64,000 nucleotides of DNA, from the NCBI RefSeq assembly GCF_008014695.1, contig NZ_VOXE01000001.1:682001-746000 (forward strand), in the 5' to 3' direction. Position numbers and translations under genes: made by a program. The notes under the pieces were generated by a model that saw only the letters and a program-made list of their open reading frames with translations, had not been told where the DNA came from and searched no databases. The stretch comes from Chryseobacterium sp. Lineage in GTDB: Bacteria; Bacteroidota; Bacteroidia; Flavobacteriales; Weeksellaceae. Positions 16,474 through 26,566 of this stretch are shown piece after piece; the first letter of the stretch is position 1; every line of letters begins with the position of its first letter.

Positions 16474-18393
16474 ATGATAAAAATAACACTTCCCGACGGG
16501 AGCATCAAGGAATTCGAAAGCGCAGTAACGCCGCTTGAAGTAGCAAAATCGATCGCAGAAGGTCTGGCCAGAAACACCATTTCCGCCATTGTAAACGGAA
16601 CCCAGGTTGAAATCACCAAGCCGATTACGGAAGATTCTACGCTTCAGCTGCTTACGTGGAACGATGATCTTGGAAAAAAAGCATTTTGGCACTCCTCTGC
16701 TCACCTTTTGGCGCAGGCGATTATGGATTTTTACCCGGAGGCAAAACTCACGATCGGACCTGCAATTGACCAGGGTTTTTATTACGATGTGGATTTTGGC
16801 GACGAGACCCTGTCCGACAAGGATTTTGAGAGAATTGAAAAGAAAATGCTGGAAAATGCGAAAAAGGACTCAACCTTCAGCCTTTATCCTGTTTCCAAAT
16901 CCGATGCATTGAAAGAATATGCCGACAATCCTTACAAAACTGAATTGATTACCAACCTGAACGACGGTGAAATCACCTTCTGTTCTCATGATAATTTCAC
17001 TGATTTATGCCGTGGCGGACATATTCCGTCAACAGGAATCGTGAAAGCGGTTAAAATTCTTAATGCAGCCGGAGCGTATTGGAGAGGTGACGAAAAAAAC
17101 AAACAATTGACGCGTGTTTATGGGATTTCTTTCCCAAAACAGAAAGACCTGACCGAATATCTGGAAAGGCTGGAAGAAGCGAAACGCCGTGACCACCGGA
17201 AACTGGGCAAGGAGTTGGGTATTTTCGCTTTTTCTGAAAAAGTAGGTGCCGGTCTTCCTTTATGGCTTCCGAAAGGAACAGCATTGAGGAAAAAACTGGA
17301 AAACTTTCTTTCCGAGGCGCAGAAAAAATCGGGTTACGAATTTGTCATGACTCCGCATATCGGGGCAAAAGAACTCTATGTAACGTCGGGGCACTGGGAT
17401 AAATACGGCGCAGACAGTTTTCAGCCGATTAAAACGCCAAATGAAGGCGAAGAATTCATGCTGAAGCCGATGAACTGTCCGCATCACTGCGAAATCTATA
17501 AAGTTGGACAGTGGTCTTACAAGGATTTGCCGAAACGTTTTGCTGAATTCGGTACGGTTTATCGTTACGAACAGTCGGGAGAACTTCACGGTTTGACGAG
17601 AGTGCGCGGTTTTACGCAGGATGATGCCCACCTGTTCTGTACGCCCGATCAGCTTTTGGCTGAATTCGAAAATGTGATTGATCTGACGCTTTACGTTTTC
17701 AAATCTTTAGGATTCGAAGATTTTGTGACTCAGGTTTCATTAAGGGATCCTGAAAACAAGCAGAAATATATCGGTTCTGACGAGAACTGGAAGAAAGCCG
17801 AAGACGCCATTATTCAGGCTGCAGAAAAAAAAGGCCTGAAAACCATCGTAGAATACGGAGAAGCTGCATTTTACGGCCCAAAACTGGATTTTATGGTGAA
17901 AGATGCACTCGGAAGAAGCTGGCAACTCGGAACAATTCAGGTGGATTACAATTTACCGGAAAGATTTGATCTTTGGTACACCGGAAGTGATAACGAAAAA
18001 CACCGTCCGGTAATGATTCACAGAGCTCCGTTCGGTTCAATGGAGCGATTTATTGCCATCCTTCTGGAGAACACTGCGGGCGATTTTCCGCTTTGGTTGG
18101 CGCCGGATCAGTTCACGATTCTGCCCATCAGTGAAAAATACATAGAATATGCGAAAAAAGTTTCACAATTGCTGGAAAATCACGATATTTGCGGCTTGAT
18201 TGACGAGCGTAATGAAAAAACGGGAAGAAAAATCCGTGATGCAGAGATGCAAAAGCTGCCATTCATGCTTGTTGTAGGTGAAAATGAAGAAGATAGCGGC
18301 ACCGTTTCCGTAAGAAGAAGAGGTGAAGGAGATTTGGGCACGATGAGTGTCGAGGATTTCATCAGTTACTTCAAAAAAGAAGCTGCAATTTAA
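16474..18393 (+). CDS. thrS: Threonyl-tRNA synthetase
   Basis: 639 residues, usual length. Domains in order: TGS (1-60), editing/SAD domain with [11 protein letters not shown] and the SCHD-like zinc/editing Cys stretch (about 60-230), class II catalytic core with [11 protein letters not shown] (zinc Cys), motif 2 [23 protein letters not shown] and motif 3 region [10 protein letters not shown], and the C-terminal anticodon-binding domain. It charges tRNA-Thr in the cytosol. It heads the thrS-infC-rpmI-rplT operon. Confidence 0.96.
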   Translation: MIKITLPDGSIKEFESAVTPLEVAKSIAEGLARNTISAIVNGTQVEITKPITEDSTLQLLTWNDDLGKKAFWHSSAHLLAQAIMDFYPEAKLTIGPAIDQGFYYDVDFGDETLSDKDFERIEKKMLENAKKDSTFSLYPVSKSDALKEYADNPYKTELITNLNDGEITFCSHDNFTDLCRGGHIPSTGIVKAVKILNAAGAYWRGDEKNKQLTRVYGISFPKQKDLTEYLERLEEAKRRDHRKLGKELGIFAFSEKVGAGLPLWLPKGTALRKKLENFLSEAQKKSGYEFVMTPHIGAKELYVTSGHWDKYGADSFQPIKTPNEGEEFMLKPMNCPHHCEIYKVGQWSYKDLPKRFAEFGTVYRYEQSGELHGLTRVRGFTQDDAHLFCTPDQLLAEFENVIDLTLYVFKSLGFEDFVTQVSLRDPENKQKYIGSDENWKKAEDAIIQAAEKKGLKTIVEYGEAAFYGPKLDFMVKDALGRSWQLGTIQVDYNLPERFDLWYTGSDNEKHRPVMIHRAPFGSMERFIAILLENTAGDFPLWLAPDQFTILPISEKYIEYAKKVSQLLENHDICGLIDERNEKTGRKIRDAEMQKLPFMLVVGENEEDSGTVSVRRRGEGDLGTMSVEDFISYFKKEAAI

Positions 18394-18425
18394 AAATCAG
18401 AATTTAACCATTTAAAATAAACACC

Positions 18426-18989
18426 ATAGCACAGAAATTTAATTACAGAGGCAGAGGTCCACAAAGACGTGTTCAGGAAGACTTGCACCAGATCAACGAG
18501 AAAATCCGTGCAAAGGAAGTGCGTTTGGTAGGCGACAATGTTGAAGCCGGAGTATATCCGCTTGCAAAAGCACTGGAAATTGCAAAAGAGCAGGAATTGG
18601 ATTTGGTGGTCATCTCAGACAAGGCAGAACCTTATATTTCCAGAATTCTGGATTATAAGAAATTCCTTTATGAGCAGAAGAAAAAAACAAAGGAACTGAA
18701 AGCCAAACAGGTGAAAGTTGTTGTAAAGGAAATCAGGTTCGGTCCGCAAACGGATGATCATGATTACGAATTCAAGAAAAAACACGCTGAGAAATTTTTG
18801 GAAGAAGGTTCAAAACTGAAAACCTACGTTTTCTTCAAAGGACGTTCGATCATCTTCAAAGACCAGGGAGAAATTCTTCTTTTGAAACTTGCCCAGGATC
18901 TGGAGCACGTGGGAAAAGTTGATCAGCTGCCGAAACTGGAAGGCAAAAGGATGATCATGATGATGAGCCCGAAGAAGCCGATAAAATAA
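18426..18989 (+). CDS. infC: Translation initiation factor IF-3, apparent ATA start
   Basis: 187 residues when started at ATA (18426-18428): (M)[18 protein letters not shown] then [31 protein letters not shown]. The in-frame stop TAA lies at 18405-18407, and no ATG, GTG or TTG occurs between it and TTG 18483; starting at that TTG would cut off the conserved basic N-terminus. The IF3 N- and C-domains are complete ([38 protein letters not shown]). E. coli infC uses the rare AUU start to autoregulate IF3 levels. ATA here would serve the same logic. It sits between thrS and rpmI. Confidence 0.88.
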   Translation: MAQKFNYRGRGPQRRVQEDLHQINEKIRAKEVRLVGDNVEAGVYPLAKALEIAKEQELDLVVISDKAEPYISRILDYKKFLYEQKKKTKELKAKQVKVVVKEIRFGPQTDDHDYEFKKKHAEKFLEEGSKLKTYVFFKGRSIIFKDQGEILLLKLAQDLEHVGKVDQLPKLEGKRMIMMMSPKKPIK

Positions 18990-19057
18990 TACACCAGGCT
19001 GTTATGAACAGATGGTGATGACAACGAATTGATAACAAATAGATAAAATTAAGCAAA

Positions 19058-19255
19058 ATGCCAAAATTAAAAACGAAATCAGGTGCTAAGAAGCGTTTTA
19101 AGCTTACCGGAACCGGTAAAATTAAAAGAAAAGGTGCTTTCAAAAGCCACATTCTGACGAAAAAAGAAACGAAGCAAAAGAGAAATCTTACGCAGACTTC
19201 TTATGTTGCAGAAGTGGACAAAAAAAGCGTTTTACGTCAATTAGCCCTTAGGTAG
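19058..19255 (+). CDS. rpmI: 50S ribosomal protein bL35
   Basis: 65 residues, basic: [41 protein letters not shown] is the standard bL35 sequence. It follows infC by 68 bases and precedes rplT by 119 bases in the usual infC-rpmI-rplT order. Confidence 0.97.
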   Translation: MPKLKTKSGAKKRFKLTGTGKIKRKGAFKSHILTKKETKQKRNLTQTSYVAEVDKKSVLRQLALR

Positions 19256-19374
19256 TTTTTATAAATCCTTTCGGTTTATAAGAATTCTCGAAATTCAGAA
19301 AATTTAACCCTGAAACGGAGCACAAAAGTGTAATGAAATAAATTACCGCCCTTTTCAAAAAAAACAATTAAGTT

Positions 19375-19719
19375 ATGCCAAGATCAGTAAATTCAGTAGC
19401 TTCAAGAGCTCGAAGAAAAAAAGTAATCAAGCAGGCTAAAGGTTTTTTCGGTAGAAGAAAAAACGTTTGGACCGTAGCTAAAAATGCCGTGCAGAAAGCA
19501 ATGCAATATGCTTACCGCGGTAGAAAAGAGAAAAAGAGAAGTTTCAGAAGTCTTTGGATCATGCGTATCAACGCTGGTGCAAGAGAGCACGGAATGTCTT
19601 ACTCCCAGTTTATGGGCGCTCTGAAAACCAACAACATCGAACTGAACAGAAAAGTTTTAGCCGATTTAGCAATGAATCACCCTGAAGCCTTCAAAGCAGT
19701 TGTAGATCAAGTAAAATAA
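19375..19719 (+). CDS. rplT: 50S ribosomal protein bL20
   Basis: 114 residues: [38 protein letters not shown] and the C-terminal domain [28 protein letters not shown]. It is an assembly protein of the 50S subunit and in several bacteria also the autogenous repressor of rpmI-rplT; whether a leader site exists here was not established. It ends the operon. Confidence 0.97.
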   Translation: MPRSVNSVASRARRKKVIKQAKGFFGRRKNVWTVAKNAVQKAMQYAYRGRKEKKRSFRSLWIMRINAGAREHGMSYSQFMGALKTNNIELNRKVLADLAMNHPEAFKAVVDQVK

Positions 19720-19743
19720 TGTAGAATTTTTGTTATCAATACT

Positions 19744-19773
19744 AATCCCGGGATTTTTCCCGGGATTTTTTCT
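19744..19773 (+). terminator. Terminator of thrS-infC-rpmI-rplT operon
   Basis: AATCCCGGGA (19744-19753) and TCCCGGGATT (19758-19767) with a T-rich loop and tail. Confidence 0.85.
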
Positions 19774-19805
19774 ATAAAACAACATTCGAAATTTTGTTAA
19801 AAAAA

Positions 19806-20966
19806 ATGAAAAAAATAAACGTCCTCTTTCTTTTATGTTTCGCAGTCGCAGTTCAAGCTCAAAATTTTATTCAGGCTTATCAGGATAGGGCAAACCAGGT
19901 ACTTCAAACCAACATTACCACTAATCTTCAGCAGTTTGGTAACTTAGGCGTAAAAACTACAGGTTCTACAAATAATGTAAATGCGCTTAACTGGATCAAA
20001 AATAAATACCTTTCTTACGGTTATTCGGCAAGCCAGATCAGCGAGGATCCCTTTACGTTTGGAAGCACTTCTTCTAAAAATCTCATCATTACTAAAGTAG
20101 GAACACTATATCCCAACACTTATGTAATAATCTGCGGCCATTTTGATACCATTTCCGGACCGGGTGTCAGCGATAATGGAAGCGGAACCTCCATCATGCT
20201 GGAAGCAGCAAGAATTTTAAAGGATATTCCGACCGAATATTCGATCAAGTTTATTCACTTTTCCGGGGAAGAGCAAGGACTGATTGGAAGTACGCATTAT
20301 GTAAATACAGTCGCATATCAAAACAATGTCCGTCAGCTGGATATCCGACTGGTCTTTAATATTGATCAGGTAGGGGGACAGCTCGGAAACCTTAATAACA
20401 CGATTTTCTGTGACCAGGACCAGGGAAATCCATCAGTTAATAATGCCGCTTCACAGGCAGTCACCCAGCAACTCGCCACTTGTACAGGTCTATATTCACC
20501 TTTACAAACTGCTATCGATCCGGCTTATGCTTCTGATTATATGCCTTTTGAAGATAAAGGAGAAGTCATTACCGGTTTCTATGAATATGAGCGCAGTTAC
20601 AACGAGCATACGCCTAACGATACATTTGCAAATGTAGATCCGGTATATGTTTATAATGTTGGGAAAGCTGCAGTTGGAGCACTTCAGCATTTTGCAGTAG
20701 CTTCAGTACAAAATTTAGGGGTTAACGAAACGTATGCAGATGATTTTCAGATCTATCCGAACCCCACCAAAGATTTTATCAATATTGTAATGCCCGGTAA
20801 AATAAAAGATTTTTCATTTACCCTAACCGATATTGCGGGAACTTTCATTTCCAGAACTGAAAATACCTCCAAAATAGATATTTCCCGCCTTCAGGCTGGA
20901 GTTTATATCGGGATGATTGAATTTGATGACAAAAAGATAACAAAGAAGATCATCATCACCAAGTAA
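19806..20966 (+). CDS. Secreted M28 family aminopeptidase with T9SS type A signal
   Basis: 386 residues from ATG 19806; a TTG at 19794 is in frame but only adds LLKK-type residues. The signal peptide (KKINVLFLLCFAVAVQAQ) ends at QAQ. The M28 zinc-peptidase core contains GHFDTISGPGVSDNGSGTSIMLEAARIL (first His/Asp ligands) and IHFSGEEQGLIGS (Glu catalysis). Residues about 310-386 form a type IX secretion C-terminal domain with FQIYPNPTKDFINI and ending IIITK. It is probably exported across the outer membrane and surface-attached or released, degrading peptides for nutrition. Confidence 0.88.
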   Translation: MKKINVLFLLCFAVAVQAQNFIQAYQDRANQVLQTNITTNLQQFGNLGVKTTGSTNNVNALNWIKNKYLSYGYSASQISEDPFTFGSTSSKNLIITKVGTLYPNTYVIICGHFDTISGPGVSDNGSGTSIMLEAARILKDIPTEYSIKFIHFSGEEQGLIGSTHYVNTVAYQNNVRQLDIRLVFNIDQVGGQLGNLNNTIFCDQDQGNPSVNNAASQAVTQQLATCTGLYSPLQTAIDPAYASDYMPFEDKGEVITGFYEYERSYNEHTPNDTFANVDPVYVYNVGKAAVGALQHFAVASVQNLGVNETYADDFQIYPNPTKDFINIVMPGKIKDFSFTLTDIAGTFISRTENTSKIDISRLQAGVYIGMIEFDDKKITKKIIITK

Positions 20967-20985
20967 TTATCGGACAGGAACTGAT

Positions 20986-21013
20986 AAAATCCCGGACTTT
21001 TTGTTCGGGTTTT
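20986..21013. terminator. Terminator between M28 peptidase and hisC
   Basis: AAAATCCCGGAC and GTTCGGGTTTT arms around a T-rich loop; convergent genes share it, and the hairpin reaches the hisC stop. Confidence 0.6.
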
Positions 21014-22037
21014 ATTTTTGTTGTCTTAATTGAATAAGCAAATTTTCATTATCCTCTTCTGTCCCCACATTGATTCGGATACAGTTCCAGATTTCAGGAT
21101 GTTTAAGGCTTGTAACAATGTTTTCCTGAAGCAGATTCTGATACACTCGCTCAGCGTCATTAAATTCTACCAAGAGGAAATTGGCTTCTGTAGAATGAAC
21201 TTTTTTAACACACCTGAGTTTCAGCAAATTTTCGTGCAAACGGTTTCTGCTCTCTAAAACCTGCCGAATTCTTTCCCTGATTGCATCAAGATTCTGAAGT
21301 TCCTGAAGCGCTTTCTGTTTCGAGGCATTGCTGATGGAATACGGCGGCTTCACTTTGCTGATAAGCTGCGCAATATCAACTGAAGAAATTCCGATCCCGA
21401 TTCGCAGTCCGGCCATCCCAAATGCTTTGGAAAGCGTTCGCAGAATAATGAGATTGCTGTACTTGTCTAAAAGATCAATGGCTGAATTTTCGGAAGAATA
21501 CAGATGATACGCTTCATCCACCACCACCAAACCTTTGAAGTTTTTAATAAAATATTCAATGTCTTTCACACAGTTGCCGGTGGGATTATTTGGAGAACAT
21601 AAAAAAAGAATTTTTGCGTTTTGGAGGTTCAGCACATCAAAATCTGCTTTCGGAATGTCAAAATTTTCATCAAGCCGGAGTTTTTCCACTTTCACTTCAT
21701 TCAGCACCGCGTAATATTCATACATCGAATAGGTGGGGTGCATCACGATAACGGAATCTTTTTTGGGCTCGCAGAATACCCGGATCATCAGATCAATTAA
21801 ATCCTCGCTGCCGTTTCCAAGAAAAATGTGTTCAGCTTCCAGATTTTTTATTTCGGCAATGCGTTTTTTCAGGTCGCAGTGGAAAGAATCGGGATAACGG
21901 TTCCACGTTCCAAATGGTGACTCGTTGGCATCAAGGAATTTTGCATTTTTGTCAAAATATTCCTCCCTCAACCCCGAATAATGAGATAAAGATTTAATAT
22001 TTTCGCGGACTAAAGCATTAAGATTGAAATTTTCCAT
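21012..22037 (-). CDS. hisC: Histidinol-phosphate aminotransferase
   Basis: 341 residues, fold-type I PLP aminotransferase. Marks: ANESPFGTWNRYPD, LGNGSEDLIDLMIRVF, SPNNPTGN, VVVDEAYHLYS and the PLP lysine in RTLSKAFGMAGLRIGIG. The pattern and length are those of HisC, which converts imidazole-acetol phosphate and glutamate to histidinol phosphate. No other his gene lies nearby; related orphan HisC-like enzymes can act on aromatic amino acids, so the substrate is likely but not certain. A 36-base gap separates it from the upstream glycosyltransferase gene on the same strand. Confidence 0.85.
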   Translation of the reverse strand: MENFNLNALVRENIKSLSHYSGLREEYFDKNAKFLDANESPFGTWNRYPDSFHCDLKKRIAEIKNLEAEHIFLGNGSEDLIDLMIRVFCEPKKDSVIVMHPTYSMYEYYAVLNEVKVEKLRLDENFDIPKADFDVLNLQNAKILFLCSPNNPTGNCVKDIEYFIKNFKGLVVVDEAYHLYSSENSAIDLLDKYSNLIILRTLSKAFGMAGLRIGIGISSVDIAQLISKVKPPYSISNASKQKALQELQNLDAIRERIRQVLESRNRLHENLLKLRCVKKVHSTEANFLLVEFNDAERVYQNLLQENIVTSLKHPEIWNCIRINVGTEEDNENLLIQLRQQK

Positions 22038-22073
22038 GCATTACATAACAGATGCTGCATGTTAAATGTAGGA

Positions 22074-23174
22074 TTATTTTGCCAATGCGGAATAAATTTC
22101 CATCATATTTTTAGCAATAATCTCATCGCTGAACTGCTGAACATACAGAAGACCTCTTTCAGCACGGCGTTTCCTTTCGGCTTCATTGTTCCAGAGGAAA
22201 ATGATTTTTGATTTCAGATCGCTGATGTCTTCAGGATGAATATACAGGGAATCCTTCCCTCCCGCTTCCGGTAGACTGCTTGTATTGGCGGCGATGACAG
22301 GCGTTCCGGAAAACAGTGCTTCGATAATCGGAATCCCGAACCCTTCGAAAACGCTCGGGTAAACAAAGACCTCTGCAAGCTGATAAATCGCTGCAAGTTC
22401 CTCCATGGAAACATTTTCAGGGAAGAACACCTGATTTTCCATCTTGTTTTTAATGATAAACCGGTTTATCTTTTGGAAATACCCTGTCTTTTTACCCACT
22501 GCCACCAATGGAATTTCAGCGCCCTGAAGCGCTTTCACCGTATTCAGAAGGTTTTTCCGCTCCTCAATCGTTCCCACACTGAGGATAAAGCGTTCCGGCA
22601 GGGAGAATTTCTCCTTTACCGACTGAAGGAATTCGGGAGATTTCTCTTCTTTAAAGGAATGATGACAGCCTTGGTAAATGACTTTAATTTTGGTTTCAGG
22701 AACCTTCAGAAACTTGATAATATCCCGTTTCGTCTGTTCCGAGATCGCGATGATCAGATCAGCCTGTTCAGCCGCTTTTTTAAACTTCCAGAAGTGGATT
22801 TTACGGTCAAAGAAACTGTAATACTGCGGAAATCTCATGAATATCAGGTCATGAATCGTCACAATCTTTTTTATGGGCGCATTATCCCATTTTAAAGGCA
22901 GTTCGCCTGAGAGTCCGTGGAAAATATCAGCATTGATATGCTGAGCATCCGTTCCCATCTGTAACTGTCGTGAAAAATTCCCTTTAGAAGTCGGAATGAA
23001 TGACACATTCGGGAGCTCAAGAATCTCCGATCCCCTCTCCGTCTTGTTTTTATTGAGAAGAAAATAGTCGTTATTCGGATAAAAACCCGCTAATATGCGG
23101 ACCAGATCCCGGGAATAATTACCCAAGCCGGAACTGTTGCTGAAGAAACGTTTGGCATCGAAGGCGATTTTCAT
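22074..23174 (-). CDS. Family 4 glycosyltransferase
   Basis: 366 residues. GT-B fold with N-terminal Rossmann start MKIAFDAKRFFSNSSGLGNYSRDLVRIL and C-terminal nucleotide-sugar site including SVGTIEERKNLLNTVKAL and VFVYPSVFEGFGIPIIEALFSGTPVIAANTSSLPEAGG, the retaining GT4 E(x7)E motif. It probably builds a surface polysaccharide or glycolipid at the cytoplasmic face of the membrane. The start overlaps the stop of the next upstream glycosyltransferase by 4 bases (ATGA), so the two are coupled. Confidence 0.88.
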   Translation of the reverse strand: MKIAFDAKRFFSNSSGLGNYSRDLVRILAGFYPNNDYFLLNKNKTERGSEILELPNVSFIPTSKGNFSRQLQMGTDAQHINADIFHGLSGELPLKWDNAPIKKIVTIHDLIFMRFPQYYSFFDRKIHFWKFKKAAEQADLIIAISEQTKRDIIKFLKVPETKIKVIYQGCHHSFKEEKSPEFLQSVKEKFSLPERFILSVGTIEERKNLLNTVKALQGAEIPLVAVGKKTGYFQKINRFIIKNKMENQVFFPENVSMEELAAIYQLAEVFVYPSVFEGFGIPIIEALFSGTPVIAANTSSLPEAGGKDSLYIHPEDISDLKSKIIFLWNNEAERKRRAERGLLYVQQFSDEIIAKNMMEIYSALAK

Positions 23175-23839
23175 GAGTTTTCCTCCGGTTTTATAATATC
23201 GGTGAGTTCCTGTTTCCGTTTCCAGTGTTCCGATTTGTTTTTATAGAGGAAGAATTTTCCCATCTTGTATTTGAACTGCATATGACCGCCATAATCAGGT
23301 TCCATGAACCGGTGCGGAATATCAGGATTCTGCTCCAGACACTCTTTTACCGCAAGCGTGTATACCGACGGGCCGGTTGTTTTATGAACGTTGTGCGGGA
23401 AACGGTGGGTGTTGATGTTGTCCAGCATCATTTCCATGGTTCTGGCCAGAAACGGATGGCCGGCTTCATAGAAAAGTGCCCACTGCACATAGTATGTGGG
23501 CGGAACCTCATCGGTCACCAAAGCCACATCGTCTTCTTTAATAAAATCCTTGAATCTGGTTCTCACCCCACTGTCGATATCGATATAAATTCCGCCTTTT
23601 TTATAAAGAACGGCATACCGGAAAAAGTCGGCTTTCGCCGCACCGATGGTGAGCCTGTTGTAAGCCTGAAGGTATTCAGCAGGATATTCTTCAGCCAGAA
23701 AACGGACGATTTTTTCATCATCATAAAAATGATAAGCATATCCCGGATTGCGCTTAAGCATTCTCCTGATGTAAAAACGGGTGAGCCAGGGCAGCTTTTC
23801 GCTCTTAAAAGTCTGAAAAATCTGTTTGGGAATCGCCAT
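23171..23839 (-). CDS. GT32-like glycosyltransferase (DXD motif)
   Basis: 222 residues. IPKQIFQTFKSEKLPW at the start and YKKGGIYIDIDSGV with its DxD metal/nucleotide-sugar motif are the hallmark of the DXD-containing (Och1/capsular, GT32) family; AKADFFRYAVLY precedes it. It is a retaining GT-A type enzyme, cytosolic or membrane-peripheral. It is coupled to the GT4 gene downstream and lies 13 bases after dapD, so these three probably share a transcript. The acceptor is unknown. Confidence 0.83.
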   Translation of the reverse strand: MAIPKQIFQTFKSEKLPWLTRFYIRRMLKRNPGYAYHFYDDEKIVRFLAEEYPAEYLQAYNRLTIGAAKADFFRYAVLYKKGGIYIDIDSGVRTRFKDFIKEDDVALVTDEVPPTYYVQWALFYEAGHPFLARTMEMMLDNINTHRFPHNVHKTTGPSVYTLAVKECLEQNPDIPHRFMEPDYGGHMQFKYKMGKFFLYKNKSEHWKRKQELTDIIKPEENS

Positions 23840-23852
23840 TGAGGTAAATTAA

Positions 23853-24662
23853 TTAAACTGCGACGTTGTTTTCGCGCAAAGCGTCGTTCAGCGAAGTCTT
23901 TTTGTCGGTAGATTCTTTTCTCTGTCCGATGATGAGTGCACACGGAACCTGATACTCCCCTGCCGGAAACTGTTTCGTATAACTTCCCGGAATCACCACA
24001 GAACGGGCCGGAACCCTTCCTTTGATCTCTACCGGAGTGTCACCTGTAACATCAATTATTTTGGTGGATGCCGTTAATACCACATTTGCGCCCAGAACGG
24101 CTTCTTTTTCCACATGAACGCCCTCCACAACAATGCAGCGGGATCCTACGAACACATTGTCTTCGATAATTACGGGTGCTGCCTGAAGCGGTTCGAGTAC
24201 GCCGCCGATTCCGACGCCGCCGCTCAGGTGAACATCTTTACCGATCTGCGCGCAGCTTCCCACCGTGGCCCAGGTATCCACCATCGTTCCTGAATCCACA
24301 TAGGCGCCAATATTTACATAGGAAGGCATCAGAATCACGCCGGAAGCGATGTAAGCGCCTTCGCGGGCTACCGCATGCGGAACGACCCGAACTCCTTTTT
24401 CTGCATAATTTCTTTTCAGCGGCATTTTATCGTGAAATTCGAACGGTCCCACTTCAATTGTTTCCATTTTCTGGATCGGAAAATACATGACCACGGCTTT
24501 TTTAACCCATTCATTTACCTTCCAGCCATTTTCGGTAGGTTCTGCAACGCGGAGTTCGCCCAAATCCAGCTGACGGATGACTTCGCGGATGGATTTCTGG
24601 CTTTCGGCGTCTTTCAAGAGTTCCCGGTTCTCCCAGATATTTTCAATGGTTTGCTGTAACAT
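23853..24662 (-). CDS. dapD: Tetrahydrodipicolinate N-succinyltransferase
   Basis: 269 residues. Left-handed parallel beta-helix acyltransferase of the succinylase branch of lysine and diaminopimelate synthesis. Visible hexapeptide repeat region YIASGVILMPSYVNIGAYVDSGTMVDTWATVGSCAQIGKDVHLSGGVGIGGVLEPLQAAPVIIEDN and conserved C-terminal CALIIGQRKESTDKKTSLNDALR. It uses succinyl-CoA on tetrahydrodipicolinate. It is first in a run with two glycosyltransferases and hisC on the same strand. Confidence 0.95.
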   Translation of the reverse strand: MLQQTIENIWENRELLKDAESQKSIREVIRQLDLGELRVAEPTENGWKVNEWVKKAVVMYFPIQKMETIEVGPFEFHDKMPLKRNYAEKGVRVVPHAVAREGAYIASGVILMPSYVNIGAYVDSGTMVDTWATVGSCAQIGKDVHLSGGVGIGGVLEPLQAAPVIIEDNVFVGSRCIVVEGVHVEKEAVLGANVVLTASTKIIDVTGDTPVEIKGRVPARSVVIPGSYTKQFPAGEYQVPCALIIGQRKESTDKKTSLNDALRENNVAV

Positions 24663-24721
24663 AAGTATGGGTTATAAATTATAGATTTTAGGTTAGGAGG
24701 TAAGCTTTAAGCGGTGCAAAT

Positions 24722-25261
24722 TTACAAAACTCTGCGTGTAAAAAGATAGGCTTTGTTCCAGTATTTTTCGTTGAGGGAAGAAATGATGACCCCTTTTGAG
24801 GTGGAGGCATGAATGAACTTCACTTCCCCATCAGAACCGATATCGTGTACAATTCCGACGTGGGAAACGGTTTCTCCACCTGACGTTGCGAAAAAAAGAA
24901 GGTCGCCGGGTTCGGCGCGCCGGATCTCTATTTCTTTACCGGTATTGGCCTGATCGGCCGATCTGCGCGGAAGCTGCACTTTGTTCTCAGCGAAAACTTT
25001 TTCTGTAAAACCTGAACAGTCGAAGCCGGCAGAAGTATTTCCAGCGTACTTGTAGGGTGCCCCGAGGTATTTTTCCGAATCTTCAATAAGATTCCTGACA
25101 GCTGCCGACATTTTCTCGGAATAAACGGCATTCAGGTTCCGCAGATCTTCAGTTTTCTTTACCGTTTTCGTGGGGACTTCCCTTTTGACCACCGCTTTCC
25201 TTGAGGCTCCGCAGGAAACCAGAAGAATTGCCGCGCTCATAATGATGATGATGTTTTTCAT
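24722..25261 (-). CDS. NlpC/P60 (C40) cell-wall hydrolase lipoprotein
   Basis: 179 residues. Lipoprotein signal with lipobox LVSC (Cys17). NlpC/P60 domain: catalytic Cys in AGFDCSGFTEKVF, His in ETVSHVGIVHDIG and third polar residue His in VKFIHASTSKGV. It should cut the gamma-D-Glu-diaminopimelate bond of peptidoglycan stem peptides in the periplasm. Upstream region to 25452 is short; it is divergent from a small gene. Confidence 0.9.
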   Translation of the reverse strand: MKNIIIIMSAAILLVSCGASRKAVVKREVPTKTVKKTEDLRNLNAVYSEKMSAAVRNLIEDSEKYLGAPYKYAGNTSAGFDCSGFTEKVFAENKVQLPRRSADQANTGKEIEIRRAEPGDLLFFATSGGETVSHVGIVHDIGSDGEVKFIHASTSKGVIISSLNEKYWNKAYLFTRRVL

Positions 25262-25451
25262 TGTACTTCAGCTGTTTATATGGAGATCAGCTTTCCTTAA
25301 TGTATTACAGCACTTCGTGCGTTCTGTAAAGCCCTTCAAATATAATAAAAACTCTTATGAAAAAGCACTTCAGAACAAAATCCGTGTCCAAAAAAATTGT
25401 AAATTCGTTCTTCAAAAAACAGCATTAAAAAATTATCAAATAAACCAGATT

Positions 25452-25706
25452 ATGAAATTTCAACTTCAGGAAAATGACATCACCATCCTTCAGTTAGGCG
25501 CCACTGAAACGGAGAATGGCGGAGACGTGCGTAACGTAACCTTTGAAATCAACGGGAAATCCTTTGAAAGAAAAATCCTTTTGGGCAAGAAAGAAGACGG
25601 CGGCAACGAAGACGATCCGGAACAGTTTTACCTCAGCAATAAAGAACAGATCCAAAGCAGCCTGATTGATTTTCTTTCGCAGAATCATCTGTATTACAAC
25701 CAGTAA
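25452..25706 (+). CDS. Small conserved-looking protein, unknown
   Basis: 84 residues from ATG 25452 (KFQLQENDITILQLGATETENGGDVRNVTFEINGKSFERKILLG...). The frame is open upstream to 25170, but that part overlaps the NlpC gene and is not protein-like. Soluble, acidic, ends in a helix FLSQNHLYYNQ. I do not recognise a family. Its clean terminator and coding-like composition support it as real. Confidence 0.6.
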   Translation: MKFQLQENDITILQLGATETENGGDVRNVTFEINGKSFERKILLGKKEDGGNEDDPEQFYLSNKEQIQSSLIDFLSQNHLYYNQ

Positions 25707-25725
25707 TCTGTGGATGATAAATTTT

Positions 25726-25756
25726 AAAGGAGTGCGTAACTGCACTCCTTTTTTTG
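25726..25756 (+). terminator. Terminator after small gene
   Basis: AAAGGAGTGC (25726-25735) and GCACTCCTTT (25742-25751) followed by T's. Confidence 0.88.
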
Positions 25757-25810
25757 TTGCCGTAATTACATTATTCATATATTTGGTTGGTTAACTGATG
25801 AGCATTTGAC

Positions 25811-26563
25811 ATGAAAATAATCTTCAATATTCTGCTTTATTTCATTCCTCTGGGATGTTTTGCCCAATCCAATACTTCTCCTGAATACATTGTTGGACCT
25901 ATTGGTAAAAAAGAAAATATTTTGAAAACCTCAGATCCGGGGTTCTTTTACGTGAAACCTATTCAATACATCGGGACTGTGAAAGCGTCTATAAATATTA
26001 ACTACAACAACCATGATAAATACAACCCTGAACTGCAAAGCAATTATGAAAGAATCACGGATTCGTTGAATGCAGAATACAATAACCGCCATTATAACAA
26101 TTTAAATATTTTTGTTGATACTGTTCAGACCACACCTTTGGAATTCGTAATTACAGACATGCAAAAAATAACTATAGAAGAATTGGATCTTGCAATGGAA
26201 ATGATGAACGAAGGAAAAAAACCCTTGCGTGACATTCCTGTAAAAACTGAATATTATGATGGCTTTCCGGTGACGATATCCAATCAGGGTTCAGAAAACC
26301 CCATCATTGGTTTTGGCAATCATCTTCCGCTGGAATTGGAAGTTTTAGATCAACAAAAAAGGTGGAAAACAGTTTACGGAGTCAGAAGATACGGTTGCGG
26401 ATATGGAGTAGATAATTATATCATTTTAAAACAGAATGAGATTGCAACAGTATTTGAGCCAAGACTGAAAGGAGATTTTAAAACAAAATTCCGTTATCGG
26501 TTAGCAAATATCGTCTCGAATGAGTTTATCGGAAATATTGACCCAAGGTATATTCCGGACTAA
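25811..26563 (+). CDS. Secreted hypothetical protein
   Basis: 250 residues with a signal peptide (MKIIFNILLYFIPLGCFAQ). Mature part has no recognised domain; it is rich in Asn and Tyr with two halves, including NLNIFVDTVQTTPLEFVITDMQKITIEELDLAMEMMNEG and a Gly/Tyr cluster RRYGCGYGVDNYIIL with two nearby signals for beta structure. No T9SS tail. Probably periplasmic; function unknown. Confidence 0.6.
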   Translation: MKIIFNILLYFIPLGCFAQSNTSPEYIVGPIGKKENILKTSDPGFFYVKPIQYIGTVKASININYNNHDKYNPELQSNYERITDSLNAEYNNRHYNNLNIFVDTVQTTPLEFVITDMQKITIEELDLAMEMMNEGKKPLRDIPVKTEYYDGFPVTISNQGSENPIIGFGNHLPLELEVLDQQKRWKTVYGVRRYGCGYGVDNYIILKQNEIATVFEPRLKGDFKTKFRYRLANIVSNEFIGNIDPRYIPD

Positions 26564-26566
26564 AGA

